From NCBI GenBank assembly GCA_016788945.1, contig JAEUSA010000018.1, positions 1 through 11,603 of the forward strand: 11,603 nucleotides of DNA, given 5' to 3'. The translations under genes and the position numbers were made by a program. Positions 1-7,830 of this stretch are shown piece after piece. Below the pieces are notes generated by a model, which saw only the letters and a program-made list of their open reading frames with translations, ran no database searches and was not told the origin of the DNA. Numbering within the stretch: the stretch's first letter is position 1; each line of letters opens with the position of its first letter. Source of the stretch: Leptospiraceae bacterium. Its GTDB lineage: Bacteria > Spirochaetota > Leptospiria > Turneriellales > Turneriellaceae.

Positions 1-2
1 AC

Positions 3-1031
3 GCAGCGATAGAAAATGAGAACGTCGATGCCGCGCGCGAAACGGCAAGGCAATCTGCACTGCGTACTGCAATCGAAGAAAGTATTGGCTATTACATCAC
101 CGCGCGCACTCAGGTAGAAAACTTTTCCCTCGTGCACAGCCGCGTGGTTTCCGAGGCTGGTGGCCTCGCAGCGATACGCCGGGTCGTGGCAGAGGGGCGG
201 CAGGGCAATCAGTACCGAACAACGCTCGAGGTTGCAGTCAGCCCCGTGCCGCTGATGCGCATCATACGGCAGAATGGTTTGTTGCGGCAATGGCGGGTCA
301 TGGTGGTTATTCCCGAGGTTCATTTGCGCAGCCCGGCCCCTGATCCTGCGGGTGAAACCGAGATTATCAGACAATTTTCTGAAGCCGGTTTCAAAACCGT
401 CGACCCGGCGGCTTATGCGCGTTTACGCGATGCAGGTTCTGAACTTTTTAAATCCGCCGCGGCGCGGCGCAAAATAGCTAAAACGATCGGCGCCGACATC
501 ATGATTTTAGGCGAAGCTTTCAGCGAACGGGCACAAGACGCGTCGGGGGGCATGGCGCAGGGTTTAGTCGGCTGCAATGCCCGCATAGAAGCCAAGGCGA
601 TCGCCACCGATACCGGCGAAATTTTCTACGCGGACGGAGTCAATTCTCGCGTGCCGGCGCTGCACACGTCAGAAATCGTCGCCGGCAAAAAAGCGATTCA
701 ATCGGTGGCTGCAGAACTCGCGCAGAAGTTTTTGCAGAAACTCGTAGCGCGCCTCGCTGCGCTCTCGCGGCCGACGACCATTATCGTGCATGGCGTGGCC
801 ACGCTTGCGCAGGCAAAGGCGACCGAACAGGCCATCGGCAAACTACGCGGCGTCGGCCGTATGCGGCGTGAAGAATTTACCGGCGATACCCTCGTGCTCG
901 AAGCAGACATGAACGGGGCTGACAGCGAAAGTATCGCCGAACGCATCGGTGCAGTGACCGTTCAAGGTGCAGGCTTGCAATTTCTTGCCAGTTCAAGGCA
1001 TCTGCTGCGATTTCGGTTAAGGACCAACTAA
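3..1031 (+). CDS. FlgT-like envelope/flagellar assembly protein, 5' end missing
   Basis: The reading frame is open from the first bases of the window, so the start lies upstream; 342 residues are visible. Internal GTG codons, such as the one at 132, are not convincing starts because family-like sequence precedes them. Residues about 1-95 (AARETARQSALRTAIEES, then a hydrophobic/aromatic stretch and YRTTLEVAVSP) resemble the N-terminal domain of flagellar assembly protein T, where an Ala/Arg-rich helix precedes a Gly and a beta strand. Residues about 100-240 (MVVIPEVHL ... KIAKTIGADIMILGEAF) look like the TolB-N/CsgG-type alpha/beta domain seen in FlgT and LpoB. The last 80 residues form another small alpha/beta segment (IIVHGV...). 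In Vibrio, FlgT supports the H/T rings of the flagellar motor. No flagellar gene is visible here, so a general periplasmic role is equally possible. The gene ends 1 nt before the lipoprotein gene and probably shares its transcript. The family call is from memory of the domain pattern. Confidence 0.6.
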   Translation, partial: AAIENENVDAARETARQSALRTAIEESIGYYITARTQVENFSLVHSRVVSEAGGLAAIRRVVAEGRQGNQYRTTLEVAVSPVPLMRIIRQNGLLRQWRVMVVIPEVHLRSPAPDPAGETEIIRQFSEAGFKTVDPAAYARLRDAGSELFKSAAARRKIAKTIGADIMILGEAFSERAQDASGGMAQGLVGCNARIEAKAIATDTGEIFYADGVNSRVPALHTSEIVAGKKAIQSVAAELAQKFLQKLVARLAALSRPTTIIVHGVATLAQAKATEQAIGKLRGVGRMRREEFTGDTLVLEADMNGADSESIAERIGAVTVQGAGLQFLASSRHLLRFRLRTN

Positions 1032-1032
1032 T

Positions 1033-1563
1033 ATGAAATTCAGAAAAGAAATTCTCCTGCTTGCTCTGACGGTATTTTTTGCCGGCTGTCGCAGCAGTGT
1101 TGATATCGTTATTTCGCGGCATATTGATCCCGATGACATACGTCGCGTGGCGATTTTCAAGATGGATCGCTTGAGTTACCGCGATAACGACAAAGTGTCT
1201 GATTTGCTGACGCATGAATTCCTGCGCCTCGGTTATGATGTGGTCGAACGTACCGAAATTGAACGGCTGATCAAAGAACAAAAACTGGGTGCGTCGGGTC
1301 TCATCGACCCCAACCAGGCAGTGGCGATCGGTAAGCTCGCCGGTGCAGATTCGATTGTGATCGGTTCAGGCGCGCTTGAGGACAAAACGCGCGATGTGTT
1401 GAAGTATTTTACCATCAAGATTATCGACCTCAAATCGGGTTCGGTGGTAGTCACCGCGAATCTGACGCGCAACCTTGAGATCAAAGAGGCCATCAGTGAG
1501 CTTTCGACAGAGCTGAAAAAGGCACTCGAAGCGCACCAGCAGCAGAAGAAACGCGGTAAATAG
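1033..1563 (+). CDS. CsgG/LpoB-like outer-envelope lipoprotein
   Basis: This 176-residue protein begins with a type II signal peptide: basic MKFRKE, a hydrophobic core, and lipobox FFAGC with the lipidated Cys at residue 19. The mature part has the CsgG-family core: an initial beta strand (VAIFKMDRL), a helix, GYDVVERTEIERLIKEQ, GASGLIDPNQAVAIGKLAGAD, then the strand IVIGSG and a curved sheet (YFTIKIIDLKSGSVVVTANL). It is much shorter than pore-forming CsgG (about 260-280 residues) and lacks an obvious pore region, so it is closer in size to LpoB-type lipoproteins. A curli secretion role is not supported. The ATG is preceded by AAGGA at 1019-1023 with 9 nt spacing. The FlgT-like gene ends 1 nt upstream, and both proteins carry the same strand pattern (GADxxIxG), which suggests they act together in the periplasm. 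The stop codon touches the stop of the convergent GGDEF-EAL gene. The C terminus is highly charged (QQQKKRGK). Confidence 0.7.
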   Translation: MKFRKEILLLALTVFFAGCRSSVDIVISRHIDPDDIRRVAIFKMDRLSYRDNDKVSDLLTHEFLRLGYDVVERTEIERLIKEQKLGASGLIDPNQAVAIGKLAGADSIVIGSGALEDKTRDVLKYFTIKIIDLKSGSVVVTANLTRNLEIKEAISELSTELKKALEAHQQQKKRGK

Positions 1564-3762
1564 TTACTCTTTGAGCCACCGGCCGACAAATTCGGTAGGG
1601 CTGACCGGTGCACCAAAATAGAAACCTTGAACGTCGTCGCAGCCGAGAGTACGCAGCAGGTCCGCCTGAGCAACTTGTTCGACACCTTCGGCTATTGTGC
1701 GCATGCCGAGTCCTTTGGCCATGTTGATAATGGCAGTCACAATCGCGCGGTCGTTTGCATCACTCAACATGCCGCGCACGAAAGACATGTCGATCTTGAG
1801 CTTATCGGCAGCGAACCGCTTGATATAGACCAGCGAAGAATGGCCCACACCGAAATCATCGATCGCGAGCGAAAAACCTGCCTGTTTGAGCGACAGCAAA
1901 ACCTGCATCGCATGTTCAGGATCACTCATCGCGCCGGTTTCGGTAAGTTCGATCTCGAGGTTCTGCGGCATGAGACCCGCTGCAGAGCAGATATTTTTGA
2001 AACGCTGTGCAATTGCCGCGTCATGCAGCTGAAAGGCTGAAACGTTGACCGATAACTTTCCCGGTAATGCGAGCCCTGCCTCGCGACAGCTGCGTGCGTG
2101 TTCGCATGTGCGGGAAAATACGTAGTCCCCAATCATGGCGGCGAGTCCGCGTTCTTCGGCGATCGGAATAAATTCTCCCGGGTTTACGATGCCGAGTTCT
2201 GCGTCGTTCCAGCGCAGCAAAGCTTCTGCTCCGCTCATCAGGCCGCTGGCGAGGCTGAACTGCGGTTGATAGTGCAGGTCGAGAGCGCCTTCATGTATTG
2301 CCGAAACCAGTCTACCGGCAATTTGCAGTTTGCGTGCCGCCTGAGCGCTCATCTCTGTACGAAAGAACATGTGGTTTTTCCCGGCGGCGCGCGCGCGGTG
2401 CATCGCTGTGTCGGCGTGGCGTATCAGGGTATCAGCACTGCTGCCATCGGTCGGTGATAGTGCAATGCCGATGCGCACCGAAACGTGCAGCACATCGTTG
2501 CCGACGGTCAACGGTTTCTCCAAGCACAGCGCAAGAGATTCGGCGATGAATGCCGATTCGGTCTGGTCGGTATGGTCGGCAACGGCGACAAATTCGTCGC
2601 CGCCGAAGCGCGCGAGAAAGGTCTCTGAACCGAGCGCGGTGTTAAAGCGCCTCGTCGCTTCACGCAGCACGGCGTCGCCGGCGGCATGGCCCCGCGTTTC
2701 GTTGATTTCTTTGAAGCGCGTAAGATTAAGAAAAAATATGGCAACAGTCGCACTGCGCCGCGCGGCATTGGCGAGAATCTGTTCGAGGCGGTCGATGAGC
2801 AGCGCACGGTTTGGTAATCCGGTAATGGTATCAAAGAAGGCAAGTTTTTCAATCTGCGCCGCCTGCATCTTTTTTTCGCCGAGGTCGAGCATCAGGCTGA
2901 TATGGTGCGTGACTCGATCGCGCGCATCGGTCAGCGCACTGACTGACAGCCACACCGGCTGCGCCTCACCGGCTTTATTGCGAATCCATACCTCACCCTG
3001 CCAGCGGCCGCCGCCGGTAACTTCACGGCGGATTTCCTGATGAAACGCCGCTGCATGCCTGTCGGAACGCAGAATCTCCGCCTGTTTACCGATGAGGTCT
3101 TCTTCATCAAAACCCGTCAACAGGCAGAAAGACCCGTTCACGCTCAGAATCTGCTCTTGCGCGTCGGTGATCATAATACCTTCGTGAGCCTGTTCGAATA
3201 CTTTCGCATGCAGGCGCAGCGCGGCATCGGCCTGTCGGCGTTCTTCTATCTGGTGCTGCAATACGCGGCGGGTCGCTTCGAGTTCAATGACCTTGGCATC
3301 GAGCTTGCGTACCAAGGCCTCACTATAGAGGCGGTACTGATCGCTTTCGTTCGTCTCGGGCGCCGTGTGGACTGAATGGAACTTCTGCTTGTAGGGTTCT
3401 TTAAGTAGTTCTTGGATGATCGCCGCAAGCGTGTCGCCGTCCTGTGGCTTCAGCAGAAATCGTGCGGCGCCGAGGCTCAGCCCGAGTTCTTCGTCGGCCG
3501 CATCGGTATACGTTGCCGTATACAGCACAAAAGGTATCGGCGCAAGCTTGGTATCGCGCATCCATTCGCGGCACAGCGTGAATCCGTCCATGACGGGCAT
3601 GAGAATGTCAGATATAATGAGCGCCGGCGGGTTTTGCCGGGCCATGTTCAGAGCTTCTGATCCGTTTTCGGCAGCTTCGACCGCATAACCTTTGCTTTCG
3701 AGAATTGTGCGCAGCAGATAAATACTCTGTTCATTATTGTCGACTATCAGAATTCGGTGCAC
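1564..3762 (-). CDS. Response regulator with REC-PAS-GGDEF-EAL domains (likely c-di-GMP phosphodiesterase)
   Basis: A 732-residue cytoplasmic protein with no membrane segment. Domains: receiver 2-122 (acidic D8, phospho-acceptor D52 in SDILMP, T82, K105-P106); a helical, probably coiled-coil linker about 145-182; PAS about 184-296; GGDEF about 305-465; EAL about 475-730. The EAL domain is complete: E513 in EALLRW, N573, E605 in ELTE, D635-D636 in DDFG, K656, E692, Q712 in QGFYF. The GGDEF signature itself is intact (387-391), but the metal-binding Asp of the upstream DxDxFK motif is Asn346 in LNLTRFKEIN, and the RxxD I-site is replaced by GSET. I therefore infer that c-di-GMP hydrolysis dominates, perhaps tuned by GTP binding to the GGDEF domain and by phosphorylation of REC. 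The start is GTG, chosen because AGGAG lies 7 nt upstream and the receiver begins at once. It is the last gene of the kinase operon, 2 nt after the DivK-type gene. Confidence 0.93.
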   Translation of the reverse strand: MHRILIVDNNEQSIYLLRTILESKGYAVEAAENGSEALNMARQNPPALIISDILMPVMDGFTLCREWMRDTKLAPIPFVLYTATYTDAADEELGLSLGAARFLLKPQDGDTLAAIIQELLKEPYKQKFHSVHTAPETNESDQYRLYSEALVRKLDAKVIELEATRRVLQHQIEERRQADAALRLHAKVFEQAHEGIMITDAQEQILSVNGSFCLLTGFDEEDLIGKQAEILRSDRHAAAFHQEIRREVTGGGRWQGEVWIRNKAGEAQPVWLSVSALTDARDRVTHHISLMLDLGEKKMQAAQIEKLAFFDTITGLPNRALLIDRLEQILANAARRSATVAIFFLNLTRFKEINETRGHAAGDAVLREATRRFNTALGSETFLARFGGDEFVAVADHTDQTESAFIAESLALCLEKPLTVGNDVLHVSVRIGIALSPTDGSSADTLIRHADTAMHRARAAGKNHMFFRTEMSAQAARKLQIAGRLVSAIHEGALDLHYQPQFSLASGLMSGAEALLRWNDAELGIVNPGEFIPIAEERGLAAMIGDYVFSRTCEHARSCREAGLALPGKLSVNVSAFQLHDAAIAQRFKNICSAAGLMPQNLEIELTETGAMSDPEHAMQVLLSLKQAGFSLAIDDFGVGHSSLVYIKRFAADKLKIDMSFVRGMLSDANDRAIVTAIINMAKGLGMRTIAEGVEQVAQADLLRTLGCDDVQGFYFGAPVSPTEFVGRWLKE

Positions 3763-3764
3763 GG

Positions 3765-4139
3765 TCAGGCTCCTGCGACGTCGAGAAACTCCCTGATCTG
3801 TGTAATAAAAGTATCGGGGTTGATCGGCTTTTCAATATACCCCGTGCAACCGGCGTCGAGCACGCGCTCGCGGTCGCCGACCATTGCGTAAGAAGTCACG
3901 GCGATAATCGGAACACTGTTTAATTCGCTGTTTATGCGCAGCTGCCTTGCGACGGCGTAACCATCCATCTCGGGCAATTGTATGTCGAGCAATATCAGGT
4001 GCGGGCGGTGTGTTTCGGCAAAGCGTATACCTTCTTCACCGCTGCGCGCTTCAATGACGGTATAGCCGCCGTTTTCCAGAATAAATCTGGTGAGATACAT
4101 ATTGTGTTCATTATCTTCGATAACGAGTACGCTCCGCAT
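3765..4139 (-). CDS. Single-domain response regulator, DivK/CheY type
   Basis: This 124-residue protein is a receiver domain and nothing else. Visible residues are the acidic pair E8-D9, phospho-acceptor D52 in LILLDIQLPEMDG, switch T82 in IIAVTSYAM, and K104-P105. The AVTSYAMVGDRERVLDAGC...YIEKPI block is the DivK-like pattern found in stand-alone receivers that act through protein contacts rather than DNA binding. Phosphotransfer from the adjacent histidine kinase is expected from context. With no output domain it could be a phosphate shuttle, a sink that competes with the larger regulator downstream, or an allosteric partner of the kinase. The ATG has AGGAG at 4148-4152 with 8 nt spacing. 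It begins 3 nt after the kinase stop and ends 2 nt before the GGDEF-EAL gene, so all three are surely one transcript. Confidence 0.93.
   Translation of the reverse strand: MRSVLVIEDNEHNMYLTRFILENGGYTVIEARSGEEGIRFAETHRPHLILLDIQLPEMDGYAVARQLRINSELNSVPIIAVTSYAMVGDRERVLDAGCTGYIEKPINPDTFITQIREFLDVAGA
3770..3774 (-). promoter_or_regulatory. Shine-Dalgarno site for the GTG-started REC-PAS-GGDEF-EAL gene
   Basis: AGGAG on the minus strand, 7 nt before the GTG at 3762-3760. It lies inside the last codons of the upstream receiver gene and supports GTG as the true start. The other two operon genes have similar sites (AGGAG at 4148-4152 for the receiver; GGAG at 6224-6227 for the kinase). Confidence 0.75.
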
Positions 4140-4142
4140 ATT

Positions 4143-6212
4143 TTACACTCCTGTCGGTAAACGAAAACTAAAATCGCTGCCTTCTCCCAGCCGGCTCTCC
4201 ACGCTGATCGAGCCACCGAGAAGATTGACGAGTTCTTTGCAGATAGAGAGGCCGAGTCCCGTACCATCGTGCCGGCGTGCCAAGCCCGAGTCGACCTGAC
4301 GAAACGGTCTGAACAGGTGTGGAATATCTTCGGCGCGAATGCCGATGCCTGTGTCGCTCACCGTCACGACGATAAATTCTGAATCGGCCTTACAGTTCAG
4401 TACAATTTTTCCCGTTTCGGTAAATTTTACCGCGTTGTTAAGCAGGTTCACGAGTATCTGCTCTACGCGCCGGCGATCGCTGACGATGAAACCCACCTCG
4501 GGCGCGATGAAGATTTCTATCGGCAGATTTTTCTTTTCGGCCATCGACCTGACAGCTGCGACAGAAATTTCAATGACGACGCGCATGTCGAAACGTTCTT
4601 TGCGTATTTCGAGCTGACCGGCTTCGATTTTTGAAATGTCGAGTACGTCGTTGATGAGCGCGAGCAGGTGCCGTGCGCTGTAATTGGCCATACCGATCTG
4701 TTTCTTCTGCTCGTCATTGAGAGGCCCGGCAAGCCCCTGTGCGAGAATGCCGGTGAAGCCGATGATCGAATTCAGTGGCGTTCGCAATTCATGCGACATG
4801 TTGGCCAGAAAGGCGGATTTCAGACGGTCGGCCTCCTGTGCGCGCTCCATCGCACCCGCGAGTTCGGCAGTGCGTTCGCGCACCCGGCTCTCGAGTTCGG
4901 CATTGAGTTGCCGCAGATTTTGTTCCGCCTTTTTGCGATCGGTGATGTCGTGTACCGCACCAACGAGGTGAGTGCAACGGCCGGCTTTATCAAATACGGG
5001 TGCAATCGATACTTCGCCGGTGAGTTCTCCTGTGGGATAAACCGAAGTTTCTTCCCAGCGAACAATTTTTTTATCGCGTATAGCTTCACGGTACCGGCGT
5101 AATACGAGCGAGAGCGAAGGTTCCGGAATGACTTCGTCCACGCGCTTGCCCACGATCTGTGTTTCGCTTAACCCGGTCGTGTCCAGAAAAGCTTTGTTGA
5201 CCGAAGAGAATCGGAAGCGCTGGTCAGTTTCAACGCTCAGCTGGAAAATGCTATCGCCGACCGTTGCATAAATAGATGAAAGGCTTTGCTCCCGCTCGCG
5301 CAGGCGTTTATCCGCCGCTGCGCGGTCGAGCGCGATTTCCGCAATACGGGCGGCAAATTCAATGAGCTTGATATCTAGCTCACCCGGCGAGCGTATTTCG
5401 CGGTAATACATCGCGAAAGAGCCTAACACTTTCCGTTGCGGCGAAAGAATCGGCACCGACCAGCAGGCTTTTAACCCGAAGGGCAGCGCGATGGCTTTGT
5501 ATTCCTTCCACAGCGGGTCTGTGGCAATATCCGAAACAATGACTTGTTTGCCGGTAAACATCGCCGTGCCGCATGACCCCGCGGCAGGCCCAATCGGCGC
5601 CCCGTCAATTGCGCGCACATAATCGCGCGGCAGTGCCGGAGATGACGCGGCATGCCTGACATGCACGCCGTCGTTGTCTAATAAAAGTATCGAGCACAGT
5701 GTACCTTTCGCCTCAGCTTCGATCGTGCGTATGATATGGGTGAAAATCGTCTCGGTATCTTCACCACGCGCGATTTTTTCCAGTAAAGCGTTGCGCTTAT
5801 CGAGCAGTACCGCTTCATACTGCAGAACGCGCTCGGCGCGCTTGCGTTCGGTGATCTCTGAAAAATAGATCGTGAGCCCGGCCGGGGAGGGGAAAATACG
5901 GTTTTCAAACCAGCGGTCCCATGGATCATAATGTTCTTCGAGTACGATCGGCTGCTGCGTTTCCATCGCGCGGTGATAGGCGTGGTAAAACGGCTGTCCC
6001 ACCCCATCGGGATATTCAGTCCAGATGTGCTTGCCGATCAAATCTTCGGGTCTCTCGCGCTGCAGCATGCGCGCACCTGTTTCGTTTACGTATACGTATA
6101 TCCAGTTGCTGTCGATTGCGACAAAACCGTCGCTGACGCGCTCAATGATTCCGGTGAGAAAATCGAGGTACTGCGACGTATCGCGGACCTTCGATTTTTT
6201 GCGCGCCGGCAT
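4143..6212 (-). CDS. Soluble PAS-GAF-PAS sensor histidine kinase
   Basis: This 689-residue protein has no signal peptide or transmembrane segment, so it senses a cytoplasmic or diffusible cue. Domains: PAS about 15-125 (FVAIDSNWIYVYVN ... ITERKRAE); GAF about 140-296 (AAGSCGTAM, VIVSDIATDPLW, CWSVPI, GSFAMYY, of the kind often found next to PAS domains); a second PAS about 306-428 ending in HDITDRKKAE; a coiled coil about 428-465; HisKA with the phospho-His H474 in NMSHELRTPLNSI; and an HATPase with N box NN at 592-593, G1 DTGIG at 620-624 and G2 DGTGLGLS at 649-656. All catalytic motifs are present, so it should be active. It has no receiver of its own; two receivers are encoded directly downstream. 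GGAG 11 nt before the ATG is a somewhat distant ribosome site. It is divergent from the FMN protein gene with about 80 nt between starts. The bound ligand cannot be read from the sequence. Confidence 0.94.
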   Translation of the reverse strand: MPARKKSKVRDTSQYLDFLTGIIERVSDGFVAIDSNWIYVYVNETGARMLQRERPEDLIGKHIWTEYPDGVGQPFYHAYHRAMETQQPIVLEEHYDPWDRWFENRIFPSPAGLTIYFSEITERKRAERVLQYEAVLLDKRNALLEKIARGEDTETIFTHIIRTIEAEAKGTLCSILLLDNDGVHVRHAASSPALPRDYVRAIDGAPIGPAAGSCGTAMFTGKQVIVSDIATDPLWKEYKAIALPFGLKACWSVPILSPQRKVLGSFAMYYREIRSPGELDIKLIEFAARIAEIALDRAAADKRLREREQSLSSIYATVGDSIFQLSVETDQRFRFSSVNKAFLDTTGLSETQIVGKRVDEVIPEPSLSLVLRRYREAIRDKKIVRWEETSVYPTGELTGEVSIAPVFDKAGRCTHLVGAVHDITDRKKAEQNLRQLNAELESRVRERTAELAGAMERAQEADRLKSAFLANMSHELRTPLNSIIGFTGILAQGLAGPLNDEQKKQIGMANYSARHLLALINDVLDISKIEAGQLEIRKERFDMRVVIEISVAAVRSMAEKKNLPIEIFIAPEVGFIVSDRRRVEQILVNLLNNAVKFTETGKIVLNCKADSEFIVVTVSDTGIGIRAEDIPHLFRPFRQVDSGLARRHDGTGLGLSICKELVNLLGGSISVESRLGEGSDFSFRLPTGV

Positions 6213-6286
6213 GAACGGTTAAGCTCCGTCCCGTGCGACGCGTCAACCATGAAAACTCTTGCAATCCGCTGAGGGTATGCAGAATT

Positions 6287-6296
6287 GCCATATGGC
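6287..6296. repeat. Short perfect palindrome in the divergent kinase/FMN-protein region
   Basis: GCCATATGGC is a perfect 10-nt inverted repeat. It overlaps an ATG (6292) that is a candidate start of the plus-strand gene and lies about 75 nt upstream of the kinase start. It could be part of an operator, but a palindrome of this length arises by chance easily, and no flanking symmetry extends it. Confidence 0.2.
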
Positions 6297-7821
6297 GATT
6301 ATGCAGTATGTCGAACAACACCCCGTGGCAACGGTTTTTATCGTCATCGGCTTTCTGTTATTGCTCGTTGCGATTCGCGACATCACGCAGAAAAAACGCA
6401 CCATACAGCACAACTTTCCCTTAGTCGGTCGCCTGCGCTACATGCTCGAGGTCATTGGTCCGGAGTTGAGGCAATATTGGGTGGCCAATGACAAAGAAGA
6501 GATGCCATTTAACCGTGCCGAGCGTCGCTGGGTATATGCGACAGCCAAAGGACAAAACAGCAATTTTGGTTTTGGTACGACCGAACAGCTATACGAGGCG
6601 GGATATCCGATCATCAAGCATGCGGTATTTCCATTTCCCGAATCGAAGGCAGTCATTATCCACGAAGATCCTTCGGCGATACCGGCGCTCAAAGTGATGG
6701 GTGAATGGCACAGGCGGCCAAAGATGTGGCGTCCGTCGTCGATTGTAAACATATCGGCAATGTCGTTTGGCTCTCTCGGTGATCGCGCCGTGACGGCGCT
6801 CAATCAGGGGGCGAAGCTCGCGCATTGTTGGCACAATACAGGCGAAGGCGGATTTTCTCCTTACCACACGAGCGGTGCCGACATGGTATGGCAAATCGGT
6901 ACAGGCTATTTCGGCGCGCGTGACGAGCAGGGCTTTCGCCTTGAGAAAGTTGTGGAAAAGGTCGATCAGTATCCGCAGATTCGCTTGATCGAAATCAAAC
7001 TTTCGCAAGGCGCCAAGCCGGGCAAAGGCGGCATTCTGCCCGGTACCAAAGTTACCGCTGAAATCGCGGCGATTCGCGGCGTCAAAAAGGGGAAAGACTG
7101 TATTTCGCCGAATTTTCATTCCGAATTTTCTACCGTCGATGAAATGATTCGCTTCATCGAGCGCGTTTCGGCGGCAACAGGGCTGCCCGTCGGCATCAAG
7201 AGCGCGATCGGAGAGCTTGACTTCTGGGAAGAACTTGCGACGCGCATGAAACAGAGTAAAAAGGGCCCTGATTTTATTACCATCGATGGCGGCGAAGGCG
7301 GTACCGGGGCAGCACCCCTCACTTTTGCCGACCACGTTTCTCTGCCATTCAAGGTCGGCTTTGCGCGTGTTTACCAGATTTTCCAGAAAGCCAAAATTTC
7401 CGAGCGTATCGCTTTTATCGGTTCGGGTAAACTTGGTTTTCCCGATCGCGCCGTCGTCGCCTTAGCGATGGGCTGCGATCTGATCAACGTCGCGCGCGAA
7501 GCGATGATGTCGATCGGCTGCATTCAGGCGCAAAAATGCCACGACGGGCACTGCCCTGCAGGTGTGGCAACGCAGAATTGGTGGTTGCAGCGCGGCCTCG
7601 ATGTCGATGACAAAACGAACCGCGCCGCGCGCTATATCAAGGGTTTCCGTAAAGAACTCCTGAGCCTCGCGCACGCGGCAGGCTATGAACACCCTGGACA
7701 GTTTACCGGTGAAGACATTGAAATCAGTTCTGGCATGAACCGCTTTCGCACGCTCACCGAAGTTCTCGGCTACAGCCGTGACAAGGTCGTTTTTCCGGGC
7801 ATGGCAAAACTCGTCGCCTAA
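6292..7821 (+). CDS. Membrane-anchored FMN-binding glutamate synthase-family protein
   Basis: About 509 residues. An N-terminal hydrophobic helix (about 11-29, VATVFIVIGFLLLLVAI) anchors a cytoplasmic domain like the FMN/TIM-barrel domain of glutamate synthase. Barrel motifs: NISAMSFGSL, TGEGGFSPYH, QIGTGYFGARD, EIKLSQGAKPGKGG, PNFHSEFS, IDGGEGGTGAAP, FIGSGKLGFPDRA, GCDLINVAREAM. The cluster motif C-x5-C-x4-C (Cys 410, 416, 421, ending HCPAGVATQ) matches the [3Fe-4S] site of glutamate synthase. The glutaminase (Ntn) domain and the C-terminal beta-helix are absent, so ordinary glutamine-dependent glutamate synthesis by this protein alone is unlikely. Widespread bacterial relatives carry the same name, and I know of no established reaction for them. 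The start is uncertain: in-frame TTG 6259, ATG 6277, ATG 6292 and ATG 6301 all precede the helix, and GAGGG at 6271-6275 is poorly spaced for each. ATG 6292 is a compromise. The gene ends 9 nt from the convergent sigma factor gene. Confidence 0.88.
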   Translation: MAIMQYVEQHPVATVFIVIGFLLLLVAIRDITQKKRTIQHNFPLVGRLRYMLEVIGPELRQYWVANDKEEMPFNRAERRWVYATAKGQNSNFGFGTTEQLYEAGYPIIKHAVFPFPESKAVIIHEDPSAIPALKVMGEWHRRPKMWRPSSIVNISAMSFGSLGDRAVTALNQGAKLAHCWHNTGEGGFSPYHTSGADMVWQIGTGYFGARDEQGFRLEKVVEKVDQYPQIRLIEIKLSQGAKPGKGGILPGTKVTAEIAAIRGVKKGKDCISPNFHSEFSTVDEMIRFIERVSAATGLPVGIKSAIGELDFWEELATRMKQSKKGPDFITIDGGEGGTGAAPLTFADHVSLPFKVGFARVYQIFQKAKISERIAFIGSGKLGFPDRAVVALAMGCDLINVAREAMMSIGCIQAQKCHDGHCPAGVATQNWWLQRGLDVDDKTNRAARYIKGFRKELLSLAHAAGYEHPGQFTGEDIEISSGMNRFRTLTEVLGYSRDKVVFPGMAKLVA

Positions 7822-7830
7822 AGCGACAAC

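Noticed and set aside
1033..1563. Calling the lipoprotein a curli secretion pore (CsgG)
   Set aside because: It is about 100 residues shorter than CsgG, no pore segment is apparent and no other csg genes are near; only the fold-level similarity is supported.
2369..3040. 223-codon open frame on the plus strand inside the GGDEF-EAL gene
   Set aside because: It is antisense to conserved GGDEF and PAS coding sequence and has low-complexity Ser/Arg/Ala composition typical of shadow frames.
6241..6264. Minus-strand TTGACG (6246-6241) and plus-strand TTGCAA (6259-6264) as -35 boxes for the divergent promoters
   Set aside because: No acceptable -10 hexamer lies 16-18 nt downstream of either; the nearest candidates overlap the ribosome binding region.
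6589..7335. 248-codon open frame on the minus strand inside the FMN protein gene
   Set aside because: The plus-strand protein has unmistakable glutamate synthase motifs across this stretch; the antisense frame has no recognisable domain and is a shadow.
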